Source: Chloroflexota bacterium
Lineage (GTDB): Bacteria; Chloroflexota; UBA11872
DNA length: 64,000 nt
NCBI GenBank assembly: GCA_022824495.1
Contig: JAJDZU010000020.1
Coordinates: 62,001-126,000, forward strand
Reading direction: 5' to 3'
In this document: positions 1-8,336 of the stretch, one piece after another
Position numbering within the stretch: the stretch's first letter is position 1
Layout: every line of letters starts with the position of its first letter
Position numbers and translations under genes: made by a program
The notes under the pieces: generated by a model
What the model saw: the letters and a program-made list of their open reading frames with translations, nothing else
Database searches by the model: none
What the model was told of the DNA's origin: nothing

Positions 1-474
1 GGCCTGCTGGACGTCGCTGGTGACCAGGCGGATGGCGAAGGGCGAGACCATTCCGAGCATGGTGAGAGGAACGGCCAGGAGGAGAAGGACGCCGACCAGG
101 GAGCCGAAGAACAGGCCGCCATTGAGCGAGGCAATGGCCTGCGAGGACACAGAGAGTACGGGCTTCGAAAAGAACGGCACCAGGCCGACGAGAAATGATG
201 CAATGCCGACGATGTGGAAAAGGGTGTCTTCGTAGGGTCGGCGGTCGGCGAGGCGTCCGCCGATCCAGTAACCGATCGACAGGTAGAACAGCGTCAGGCC
301 GATGACGACGGCCCAGATGATGATGCTGGTGCCGAAGAACGGCGCCAAGAGCCGGGAGGCGCTGATCTCCACGGCCAGGACGGACATGCCCGAGAAGAAG
401 GCGATCGTAAGCACGAGCCAGATGCGTGCGGTCCCGAGCGGCTGGCCGCCCGGCGGAGCGGAGTTGCTGGACAC
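1..474 (-). CDS. Membrane domain of a spermidine-synthase-like protein (3' end outside window)
   Basis: The visible part is 158 codons from a GTG start at 474, preceded by an AAGGAA ribosome site; no ATG lies upstream before an in-frame stop at 496-498. It is strongly hydrophobic, with about four membrane segments. The stretch AVEISASRLLAPFFGTS followed by GYWIGGRLADRRP is typical of the integral-membrane N-terminus of fused MFS-like/spermidine synthase proteins. In that family a soluble aminopropyltransferase-fold domain follows; it would lie outside this window, so enzyme activity cannot be judged. The gene lies downstream of the gamma-glutamyltransferase gene on the same strand, 72 bases away. 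Confidence 0.75.
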   Translation of the reverse strand, partial: MSSNSAPPGGQPLGTARIWLVLTIAFFSGMSVLAVEISASRLLAPFFGTSIIIWAVVIGLTLFYLSIGYWIGGRLADRRPYEDTLFHIVGIASFLVGLVPFFSKPVLSVSSQAIASLNGGLFFGSLVGVLLLLAVPLTMLGMVSPFAIRLVTSDVQQA

Positions 475-546
475 GTGGTTCCTTAACTCAACGGGTCAAG
501 TTGGACGCCGATTACATGCAGCGTATTGTCGCGCATGCGAGTGCCG

Positions 547-2145
547 CTAGAAACCGAGCACCTGTCCGTGCCAGCGCGGATCGGTGGCTCCGATCCGGGC
601 GCCCGTATCCGGGTCGAGCATAACCCCCTGAGCGCGCGAGTAGACGGAAAAGGGCTCTTCGCGACGCACCGCGTGGCCGCGGTTTTCGAGATCGGTTAGG
701 ACGGCGGGATCGAAGCGGTCTTCGAGCATGAGGTCACCGGTCTCCTCGTTGTGATACCAGCGGGGGGCGTCGATGGCGGCCTGCCAGTGCATGCCGTGGT
801 CGAAGACGTTGGAGATGACCTGGAAGTTGGTCTGGACCTGGTACTGGCCGCCCGGTGCGGAGCCGAGCAGCACCAGCTGGTCTTCGCGCCGGACCATGTA
901 GGTGTTGAGGGTGTGAATAGGGCGCTTGCCGCCTTGGATGACGTTGGGGCTGGCGGGATCGAGGGAGAAGCCGCACATGCGGTTATTGAGCAGCACGCCA
1001 GTGCCGGGCACGACGTAGCAGGAGCCGAAGCTGGTGAAGACGCTCTGAATGAAGGTGATGGCGTTGCCGGCGGCGTCCACCGCCGATATCGCCGTGGTGT
1101 CGCCGCCGATGGCGCTGGGATCGCCGGCCGACACGTGCCGGGCGGCGCGGACTGGGTCGATGGACATGCGGCGCTGGGCGGCGAATTCCTTGCCGAGCAA
1201 TCGGTCGATGGGGATGTCGTTCCAGTTGGGATCGCCGACGTGGGCGAGCCGGTCGGCGAAGGCGGCTTTCTTGCATTCGGCCATGAGGTGGAGAACGTCG
1301 GCGCTGCCGAACTCGAAGGCGGCCAGCTCGAAGCCCTCGGCGATGTTGAGTTGTTCCAGGAGAAGGAATCCCTGGGAGGGCAGGGGCTGTTCCAGGACTT
1401 CGAGGCCGCGGTAGTAGGCGCGCAGCGGTGGGAGAACTTCGCACTCATAGGCCGCAAGGTCGCGCGGGGTGAAGGCGCCGCCGTCGCGGGCGGATGCTCG
1501 CACGAGGGCGTCGGCGAAGGGTCCCTTGTAGAAGGCGTCGGCGCCGCCGTGGGCGATCTGGCGCAGGGTTTCGGCGAGGTCGGGCTGGTACAGCAGCGAG
1601 CCGGGCCGGGGCGGGGCGCCGTTCGGGAGAAAGCTGCGGGTGCTGGCGGGGTGCTGCGCGAGCGCGGGGCCGGCGTTGGCGATGGCCTGGGCGGTGTCGG
1701 GGTCGACGGGGACGCCATGTTGGGCGTATTCGACGGCCGGGGCGAGGGCGTCGGCCATGCCGATGGAGCCGTAGCGATCAAGGATGGTCTGCCAGGCGTG
1801 GACGGCCCCCGGGACGGTTGCGGCGTTGATGCCGTGCGGCGGGATTTCTTCGTCAAATGCGTCGATCGTGAGGCCCGTGGGCGCAGGGCCGCTGGCATTG
1901 ATGGCGTCGGGATCCGCGGCGCCGGCCGGGAGGCAGAGGGCGAAGACGTCACCGCCGACATGGTTGGTGCCCGGTTCGGCGACGGCGATGACGGCGGCCG
2001 CCGTGACCACGGCATCAAAGGCATTGCCGCCGTTGCGCAGGGTGCGGAGGCCGGCTTCCGTGGCCAGGGGGTGGCCACTGGAGATCATGGCGCGGGCCCC
2101 GATGACCGGGGGGCGCTGGGTGGTCCAGCGCGGGTCGGAGGTCAA
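547..2145 (-). CDS. ggt: Gamma-glutamyltransferase family protein (Ntn hydrolase)
   Basis: The 532-residue product matches gamma-glutamyltranspeptidase over its whole length. GHPLATEAGLRTLRNGGNAFDA near residues 24-45 is the N-terminal hallmark. GGDTTAIS at 347-354 is the autocleavage site, with Thr350 the probable nucleophile exposed when the proenzyme splits into large and small subunits. The family hydrolyses or transfers the gamma-glutamyl group of glutathione and related compounds, often outside the cytoplasm. No signal peptide is evident here, so a cytoplasmic role or a divergent substrate such as a gamma-glutamyl amide or cephalosporin-like compound is possible. The start is TTG without a strong ribosome site; Met20 is an alternative, but the RPPVIGARAM stretch before it looks like family sequence. 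Confidence 0.88.
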   Translation of the reverse strand: MTSDPRWTTQRPPVIGARAMISSGHPLATEAGLRTLRNGGNAFDAVVTAAAVIAVAEPGTNHVGGDVFALCLPAGAADPDAINASGPAPTGLTIDAFDEEIPPHGINAATVPGAVHAWQTILDRYGSIGMADALAPAVEYAQHGVPVDPDTAQAIANAGPALAQHPASTRSFLPNGAPPRPGSLLYQPDLAETLRQIAHGGADAFYKGPFADALVRASARDGGAFTPRDLAAYECEVLPPLRAYYRGLEVLEQPLPSQGFLLLEQLNIAEGFELAAFEFGSADVLHLMAECKKAAFADRLAHVGDPNWNDIPIDRLLGKEFAAQRRMSIDPVRAARHVSAGDPSAIGGDTTAISAVDAAGNAITFIQSVFTSFGSCYVVPGTGVLLNNRMCGFSLDPASPNVIQGGKRPIHTLNTYMVRREDQLVLLGSAPGGQYQVQTNFQVISNVFDHGMHWQAAIDAPRWYHNEETGDLMLEDRFDPAVLTDLENRGHAVRREEPFSVYSRAQGVMLDPDTGARIGATDPRWHGQVLGF

Positions 2146-2204
2146 GCCTGGATTCTCTGGTTCGGCGGAAGCGCGAATCTAGCCGGCGGTGGGATGGGGT
2201 CGAC

Positions 2205-3359
2205 CTATGACACCGTGTGCATGGGCATGATCACGTGGCTGAAGGACGGCATGTCCTCGCCGTCCTTGTCCACCTGGCGGACCAGGCCGGGACTGGTGGC
2301 GCCGGCCAACGAGAGCGATACGCGCTCCGAGGTGACCGTGCCCAGGCAGTCGGAGAGAAAGCGGTAGTTGAAGGCGATTTGGGCGCTGGTGCTGGCGCCG
2401 GTGACCTCGGCTTCGACTTCACCCTGGTTCTCGCCAAGTTCGGCGGAATTGGCGGAGAGGACCAGGCGGCCGCCGTCGTCGTTACCTTCGATGGTGGCCC
2501 GGATGACGTTCTGGCCGTCGCGGGCGAAGAGGGCGGCAATGCGGGTGGCCTGGGTGACGGCCGCGGTGTCGGCAACGACACGCGTTTCCATGTTGTCGGT
2601 GTCGGGGATGAGCTGCTGGTAGGCGGGGAACTGGCCGTCGATGAGTTGGGAGACGAGGGACACGGCCCTGGTGCTGAAGCGAACGGATTGGGCATTGGCC
2701 GTAAGGCCGATGGTTACGGACCCCGGGTCGTCCGTGAGGATGCGGGAGAGTTCGACCATGGCCGGACGCGGAACGATGATCTGGTTGGGTTCGGACAGTC
2801 CGGTCTCGGCCGCGGCGCGGCGGACGGCCAGGCGATAGCCGTCGGCGGCGGCGAGCTCGACGTAGTCCGGGCCGAAGGTGAGGCTGACGCCGGCGAGCAC
2901 GGGCCGGCTGTCGTCCTGGGCGGCGGCCACGACCACTTGCTCGATGATGGAGGACCAGACGCCGGTTGGCATCTCGAGCTCGCGCTCGGCGTCGCCCTCG
3001 GGCATTGGCGGGAACTCGTCGGCGTCGATGCCCTTCATTTTGGCGCGGAAGCGCCCGGAGGAGACTTGGAGGGTGTCGGTCTCGGCGTCAAGCTCAAGGG
3101 CGACGACGCCTTCGGGCAACTGGCCGATGAAGTCGGAGATCAGGCGCGCGGGCACGGTGATGGCGCCTTCGGACTGGATGCTGGCGCCCGTCCAGACTGA
3201 GATGGCCATCTGTTGATTCATGGCGGCCAGCTTGAGACCGCCGTCCTCGGTTGCCAGCAGGACGTTGCTGAGCACGGGCAGCGGGCTGCGGGCGGCGACG
3301 GCCCGGCTGACGAGGCTTAGCCCTCGGTTCAGGTTTTCTTGCAGGCAAGTAAGGTTCAC
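2205..3359 (-). CDS. dnaN: DNA polymerase III beta subunit (sliding clamp)
   Basis: The 384-residue protein has the three-fold clamp layout: the N-terminus VNLTCLQENLNRGLSLVSRA is followed by LPVLSNVLLATEDGGLKLAA, and the C-terminus ends in an MPMHTVS-type tail (family consensus MPMR). It forms the ring that tethers DNA polymerase III and other repair enzymes to DNA. I chose the GTG at 3359 because clamp homology begins there and GGAG lies eight bases upstream; the frame stays open to 3428, but that extension looks unlike the family. A sigma70-like promoter lies about 90 bases upstream. The usual neighbours dnaA, recF and gyrB are not beside it. Confidence 0.93.
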   Translation of the reverse strand: MNLTCLQENLNRGLSLVSRAVAARSPLPVLSNVLLATEDGGLKLAAMNQQMAISVWTGASIQSEGAITVPARLISDFIGQLPEGVVALELDAETDTLQVSSGRFRAKMKGIDADEFPPMPEGDAERELEMPTGVWSSIIEQVVVAAAQDDSRPVLAGVSLTFGPDYVELAAADGYRLAVRRAAAETGLSEPNQIIVPRPAMVELSRILTDDPGSVTIGLTANAQSVRFSTRAVSLVSQLIDGQFPAYQQLIPDTDNMETRVVADTAAVTQATRIAALFARDGQNVIRATIEGNDDGGRLVLSANSAELGENQGEVEAEVTGASTSAQIAFNYRFLSDCLGTVTSERVSLSLAGATSPGLVRQVDKDGEDMPSFSHVIMPMHTVS

Positions 3360-3449
3360 GCGGCGATCTCCGAGGTCCTGGCGACGAAACCGTTGGTGCG
3401 CGCCCAACCGGCGAGCGGTGTTGCACATGTTGGGCGTTGCAGCGGACGG

Positions 3450-3479
3450 ATACTAGATGTAGTGCCAAGCGACGGTCAA
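3450..3479 (-). promoter_or_regulatory. Candidate sigma70-type promoter for dnaN
   Basis: On the reverse strand TTGACC (5 of 6 consensus bases) is followed after 18 bases by TAGTAT (4 of 6). It lies about 90 bases upstream of the dnaN GTG start, in the 227-base divergent gap between dnaN and the ANTAR regulator. This is by-eye pattern matching only. Confidence 0.4.
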
Positions 3480-3586
3480 TCCACGACCGGGTTTCAGCGG
3501 CGCCTAAGTTCGAGGAGCGTCGCTGGTAGGCTTGCCGGATAGGCCCGCAGGGAGCGCGGGCGCCGACTCAGTGGAAAGGAACTCGC

Positions 3587-4159
3587 TTGAGCTTGCGAGT
3601 CATCGTCGCTGAAGACGAAACGATCATTCGGCTCGACCTCAAGGAGCGGTTGGAGGCTTCGGGCCATCAGGTGGTGGGCGAAGCGGGCGACGGCGAGAGC
3701 GCGGTGCAGATGGCGCGCGAACTGCGGCCTGACCTGGTGGTTATGGACATAAAGATGCCAGGCGTGGACGGGATCGAGGCGGCCCGTGTGCTTACTTCCG
3801 AACACATTGCCCCGGTCGTGTTGGTTACGGCGCACGGCGAGCAAGAGCTAGTTGAGCGCGCCAGCGAGGTGGGCGTCATCGGGTACGTGCTCAAGCCTTT
3901 GCGCGACCGAGACCTGGAGTCGGCCATCGCGGTGGCGGTTTCCCGTTACGGGGAATTCGAGGCGGTGAGCCGCGACGTGCAGAACCTGACGGAGCAACTT
4001 GAAACACGCAAGGTCGTGGAGCGAGCAAAAGGGCTGTTGATGACCCGCCTAGGCCTCTCGGAGCCCGACGCGTTCAAGCGAATCCAAAAGCTGAGCATGG
4101 ACCGGCGTCGCTCGATGCGCGACATTGCGGAAGCGATCATCCTGGCCGAAGAGATCTAG
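3587..4159 (+). CDS. Response regulator with RNA-binding ANTAR domain
   Basis: The 190-residue protein has a receiver domain (residues 1-120) with an acidic pocket near VAEDE, phospho-acceptor Asp54 in LVVMDIKMPG, Thr81 and Lys103 (YVLKPL). A short coiled coil leads into a C-terminal ANTAR domain (about 130-190; ERAKGLLMTRLGLSEPDAF and RSMRDIAEAII). Proteins of this type (AmiR/NasR, PdtaR-like) bind paired RNA hairpins and prevent transcription termination once phosphorylated. No histidine kinase lies nearby, so it is an orphan regulator here. The start is TTG, placed by the ribosome site GAAAGGA six to seven bases upstream. It is divergent from dnaN and is followed 19 bases later by the YfhO-like gene. 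Confidence 0.9.
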   Translation: MSLRVIVAEDETIIRLDLKERLEASGHQVVGEAGDGESAVQMARELRPDLVVMDIKMPGVDGIEAARVLTSEHIAPVVLVTAHGEQELVERASEVGVIGYVLKPLRDRDLESAIAVAVSRYGEFEAVSRDVQNLTEQLETRKVVERAKGLLMTRLGLSEPDAFKRIQKLSMDRRRSMRDIAEAIILAEEI

Positions 4160-4178
4160 GAAGGCGCACTCGAGCCCC

Positions 4179-7103
4179 ATGCGGGGCGTTGTGACCCGGG
4201 AACTGCGTGAGCGAGTTCCCCGCTCGCTTGGAGCGCCGTTGTTGGCTGCGGCACTGCTGCTGGCTGGCCTGGTTCTCACCTATAGCCGGCAGATCCTCGA
4301 GGGTCTGGTCGTAACCGGCTACGACACGCAGACGTACTTCTATCCCTACTGGGCCGCGGGCTTCGACGCTCTGCGGACGGCGCGGATCCCGCTGTGGAAT
4401 CCAGACCTGTTCATGGGCGCGCCATTCCTGGGGAACCCGCAGGCGGCCGTGTTCTATTTGCCGAACTGGTTGCTGCTGGGACTTAGTCCGGAGCGTGCCA
4501 TGAGCGTCGCACTGATGCTGCACGTGGGCTGGGCAGCGGTCGGCACGTTGCTCCTGACCAGGAAAGCGTGGCGGCTGAGCTGGGCGGCCGCGGCCACCGG
4601 TGCGGCGGTGTTTGCCTTTGGGGGCTACTTCGTTGCTCAGTCAGGTCACGTGAATCAGGTTTCAGCCGCGTCCTGGCTGCCCTGGCTGTTGCTGGCGCTG
4701 GATCGGGGGGTGGCAGGGGAGCGGTGGGCCTGGTTTGCGCTGCCGCCGGTGACTGCCCTGATGTTCCTCGCAGGTCATCCGCAGGTGGCATACATGAGCC
4801 AGTTGTTTGGGTTGTTGTACGCGACGACCGTGGGCAGCGCGGATCGTGAGACGCCTTGGCCTGGGCGACTGAAGGGTGCGGGGCGCGGGATTCTTCTATG
4901 GGCAGCGGCCGCCGCCGCCGGCTTGTTGCTGGCAGCCGTGCAATTGCTTCCAACGCTTGAGCTCTCTCACCATGGAATTCGTTCCGGAGGTTTGCCGCTG
5001 TATGAGGCGGCATCGTTTTCTTTGCCGGGGGAGGAGTTTCTGCAAGCAGTCCTCCCGACTTTCACGGCGTTGCCCTCGAGCACGGAGTTTGTCGCTCACA
5101 TTGGGCTCAGTGGAATAATCCTTGCGGTGCTGGGCGCGACGACAAGACCCCGAGGGGCGCGGACGGCACTTTTGCTTGTAACGCTCGGAGGCACGCTGCT
5201 CCTGGCCATAGGGCCGGCCACGCCCCTGTTTGCTGTGGCACACCGGCTCGTACCGGGGTTTGATCTCTTCCGGGTTCCGCCCCGTTGGCTGTTGCTGGGG
5301 ATTTTGGCGGCGGCGCTACTGGCAGCGCAGGGGGCTGAGTCGCTCGGACGGGCGCCATTCCCTCAGGGCGAGTGGCGGCGCTGGACACCACCCGGGTTGG
5401 CGCTGGCGGCGGTGGCCCTCGTCCTGGCGACGGTCGGGGTTATCCACCCCGTGGATGGGGACATCTTCCGGCCGTGGATTGTGGTCGGGGTACTGATACT
5501 GGTGGTGCTGGCAGCGGCTCTTGTGTCGCCGCGGCCGTGGACTCGGTGGGCGGCCGCGGGATTGGTCGTGATTGAGCTCGTGGCCGCTTCAGGGCCCAGT
5601 CCGGTTCGCCATGCGGTGCCGCCCGCCGCATTCGAAGCCGATCAGGACGTGTCGACGTTCCTGAACGCCGAGGGCTGGAGTGGCCGTGTGCTGAGCCTGG
5701 CGAATCCGTCGTTTGAGATTAGCCAGCCCGCTCGTGCCAGGCTGGCCGAGGCGTGGTTTAACCGGTTGGGCGAGCGGTCGTTTCGAGAGTTGCTGGTTAC
5801 GCTGAAGAACGCGTCCATCATGAACCCCAATCTCGGAATGGCCTATGGGCTGGCGACCGCGGACGGGTATGACGGTGGGGTGTTGCCGCTGCGCAGCTAC
5901 GTGGAATTCCGCGATCTGCTGTTGCCAGGGACAGGTGCCACTCCGGATCTCTTGATTCAGCAGGCGATCTCGAAGATTCCCGGTGACCGGGTGCTGGACG
6001 GCTTGGGCGTGCAATCGATTATTCGAAGCCCCGACAGCATGCTGGACGTTCAGTCGGGAACATTGGATCTCGGGTATTGGCGGCGGATCGATCGATCCGG
6101 TCGCGTTGACCAGTTGTACGTGGAGAACGTGCGTGGCGTGGCGGTGCTGATCGACGCTTCACCGGTCGTGCCGGCCGGACCGGCCGGCCGCGTCGAGGTC
6201 TATGGGTCGGACGGGTCGGTCACTACGCTGCCACTGATGCGGCGGGAGGAGCGACCGGAACGCGTCGTTCTGGGGCCAGGGCACCTGGTCTCGGTGCGAA
6301 GTGGCCTGGATCGACCGTCATACCTGAGCCGATCCATGTTCGCGGCGCCGATGGACGTGACCGGGGTGATGGTTGCTGCCGAAGGGCCCCCATTCGATCT
6401 TCGCGGACTTTCGCTGCTCCATGGTGACGGTGGTTCAACACCCCTTGTGCTTCGATCCGAAGCCGCCGCGCTGAGCCAGCGAGCCGGTGAAGTGGTCGTT
6501 ACACGCCGGGGGACGACGCTGCCGCGCGGTTGGCTAGTGACGGACGCGCGGCTGGCGGGCGACGAGGAGGAGGCCCGCGACCTGGTCGGCGGATTCGACT
6601 TCGCTCCCGATCGCACCGTCGTGCTCACTGTTGCCTCCGACGCCCAGCCTCGCTGGGGATCATTCGGTGAGGCGGTACGGGCCATTGGGATTCTGGGCCC
6701 GTCTCCAACCGAGGGCCGGGTCAGTGCCAGCGACGTTCCTGTGTTGACAGCTCTGATCGCGAAGCAGGATGCGGCCGGCGCGGGACCAAAGCTCGACAAC
6801 GTGGAATCGCTCACTGAAGAGCCCGAAAACGTCCGGCTGCGCGTTCGAACATCGGGTCCGCGGGTGCTGGTGCTCCCGGATGCGCCCTATCCCGGCTGGC
6901 GAGCGTATGTGAACGGAGTCGAAGAACCCGTATGGCGGGCGAATGTTGGGCATCGTGCCGTGTTGATTCGAGGGTCCGGCGAGCATCTGGTGGAGTTCAG
7001 TTTCCGGTCGAGGCCATATGAAGCGGGCCGGATCGTCTCGCTGGCCAGCCTAGTGGTGCTGGCCCTAACGGCGGTCGCACTGCGGTTCCGCCGCCGCCGG
7101 TAG
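4179..7103 (+). CDS. YfhO-like multi-pass membrane protein (GT-C type)
   Basis: The product of about 974 residues has roughly twelve membrane segments in its first half and a large non-membrane half (about 500-960), then one last segment before an RFRRRR tail. The early motif GYDTQTYFYPYW ... PLWNPDLFMGAPFLGNPQ is the signature of the YfhO family, some members of which glycosylate lipoteichoic acid in Gram-positive bacteria. In Chloroflexota the substrate is unknown; a surface-glycan role fits the glycosyltransferase that follows three bases later. The ATG at 4179 is preferred; a GTG at 4191 is an alternative. An in-frame ATG at 4125 lies inside the preceding gene and is unlikely. Confidence 0.8.
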   Translation: MRGVVTRELRERVPRSLGAPLLAAALLLAGLVLTYSRQILEGLVVTGYDTQTYFYPYWAAGFDALRTARIPLWNPDLFMGAPFLGNPQAAVFYLPNWLLLGLSPERAMSVALMLHVGWAAVGTLLLTRKAWRLSWAAAATGAAVFAFGGYFVAQSGHVNQVSAASWLPWLLLALDRGVAGERWAWFALPPVTALMFLAGHPQVAYMSQLFGLLYATTVGSADRETPWPGRLKGAGRGILLWAAAAAAGLLLAAVQLLPTLELSHHGIRSGGLPLYEAASFSLPGEEFLQAVLPTFTALPSSTEFVAHIGLSGIILAVLGATTRPRGARTALLLVTLGGTLLLAIGPATPLFAVAHRLVPGFDLFRVPPRWLLLGILAAALLAAQGAESLGRAPFPQGEWRRWTPPGLALAAVALVLATVGVIHPVDGDIFRPWIVVGVLILVVLAAALVSPRPWTRWAAAGLVVIELVAASGPSPVRHAVPPAAFEADQDVSTFLNAEGWSGRVLSLANPSFEISQPARARLAEAWFNRLGERSFRELLVTLKNASIMNPNLGMAYGLATADGYDGGVLPLRSYVEFRDLLLPGTGATPDLLIQQAISKIPGDRVLDGLGVQSIIRSPDSMLDVQSGTLDLGYWRRIDRSGRVDQLYVENVRGVAVLIDASPVVPAGPAGRVEVYGSDGSVTTLPLMRREERPERVVLGPGHLVSVRSGLDRPSYLSRSMFAAPMDVTGVMVAAEGPPFDLRGLSLLHGDGGSTPLVLRSEAAALSQRAGEVVVTRRGTTLPRGWLVTDARLAGDEEEARDLVGGFDFAPDRTVVLTVASDAQPRWGSFGEAVRAIGILGPSPTEGRVSASDVPVLTALIAKQDAAGAGPKLDNVESLTEEPENVRLRVRTSGPRVLVLPDAPYPGWRAYVNGVEEPVWRANVGHRAVLIRGSGEHLVEFSFRSRPYEAGRIVSLASLVVLALTAVALRFRRRR

Positions 7104-7106
7104 CCG

Positions 7107-8336
7107 ATGTACGTCGTCTATATCGCGCCATTCGGTTTCGCGCCAAAAAACACAACGGGTCGTCGAGTCATGCCGATGGCGCGGGCGGCTGCCGCGGCTG
7201 GGCATCGGGTGCGGGTGATCGTGCCGCCGTATGACGACCCCGCCACGTACGGGCGCGAGTGGGAGGACGGTGATGTGGAGGTGACGTGCCTGCCGCGTCC
7301 GCGATTCGATGGCACCGTACTCGTTGGCGCGGCCTTGACACAGTGGCGGCTGGCGCGGGCGGCGGCGGACCTGGTGATGGAGTGGCGCCCGGATCTGGTC
7401 CACGTGTTTAAGCCAAAGGCGGTATCTGGGTTGGCGCAGACACTGATCGCGCGTCGGCGGGACCGTCCGGCCATCGTCTTGGACCTGGACGACTGGGAAG
7501 GCCGTGACGGCTGGAGCCAGAACGAAGACTACGCCCGCGCGCTGGTTGGATTGTTCGAGATTCAGGAACGTCTTGGCATGCAGCGTTGCGACGCATTCAC
7601 GACGGCCAGCCGGCTGCTGGTCGAGCGGGCGGGCGAGGTCGCTTCAGATCGCCCGCGGTTGCACATTCCGAACGGATTCGATCCGGCGGCCTACGAAAAC
7701 TGGTCGCCGAATCGGGTCGGCGGCGCATTTCGGCGCTCGCTGGGCATCGGAAGCGACGCGCAGCTAATCCTGATCTATACCCGGTTTTTTGACTACGGCC
7801 TTGAAGAGTGGGCGCACGTTATTCGCGAAATTGCGGCGAACTCGCCGGCCGCGCGTTTTCTGGTACTTGGGGCCGGCAAATTCGGACAGGAGCGCGATCT
7901 TGCAGCCGACATGCGTATCTCGGGACTGGCCGACCGGATGTCGTTCCTCGGGTGGCTTCCGTTTGCGGACATTCCGTCTGCGCTGGCGGCGGTTGATCTT
8001 GCCCTGATGCCACTGGCGGATACCGTGGCCAACCGGGCCAAGTGCTCACCGCGCTATATCGACTTGATGTACGCCGGAGTGCCCGTGGTCACGACCCCGG
8101 TGGGCGAGGCTCTTACGTTCATCACTGATGGAGAAACCGGCTACGTGGCGGCCGACTCGTCACCGTCGGAAGTGGCGGCCGCCGTACGTCGGGCGCTTAC
8201 AGCCGAGGGAGGGTCGGAACTACGCGCCAGGGCTCGAAGGCGGGCCGTCGACGAACTCTCCTGGGAGCGGCTCACAGTGCCCCTGACCGGGCTCTACGAA
8301 GGTGCGGTAACCCGCGCCGCACCGCGCCGTGCCTGA
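7107..8336 (+). CDS. GT4-type glycosyltransferase
   Basis: The 409-residue cytoplasmic protein has the two Rossmann halves of GT-B glycosyltransferases. The N-terminal half starts MYVVYIAPFGFAPKNTTGRR, a glycine/Arg acceptor-side loop, and has DLVHVFKPKAVSG. The C-terminal half has PNGFDPAAYENW, a strand-loop near LILIYTRFFDYG, and the nucleotide-sugar region SPRYIDLMYAGVPVVTTPVGEA. Substrates cannot be read from sequence. It sits three bases after the YfhO-like gene and is probably co-transcribed with it. Its stop abuts the convergent cdaR-like gene without any gap. Confidence 0.82.
   Translation: MYVVYIAPFGFAPKNTTGRRVMPMARAAAAAGHRVRVIVPPYDDPATYGREWEDGDVEVTCLPRPRFDGTVLVGAALTQWRLARAAADLVMEWRPDLVHVFKPKAVSGLAQTLIARRRDRPAIVLDLDDWEGRDGWSQNEDYARALVGLFEIQERLGMQRCDAFTTASRLLVERAGEVASDRPRLHIPNGFDPAAYENWSPNRVGGAFRRSLGIGSDAQLILIYTRFFDYGLEEWAHVIREIAANSPAARFLVLGAGKFGQERDLAADMRISGLADRMSFLGWLPFADIPSALAAVDLALMPLADTVANRAKCSPRYIDLMYAGVPVVTTPVGEALTFITDGETGYVAADSSPSEVAAAVRRALTAEGGSELRARARRRAVDELSWERLTVPLTGLYEGAVTRAAPRRA

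Noticed and set aside
696-2367. Long open frames (over 450 codons) on both strands across the gamma-glutamyltransferase gene
   Set aside because: They are shadow frames of a high-GC gene with low-complexity Pro/Ser/Arg or Gly/Val text and no family features.
3360-3586. Possible replication origin near dnaN
   Set aside because: No TTATCCACA-type boxes or AT-rich unwinding stretch; dnaA is absent.
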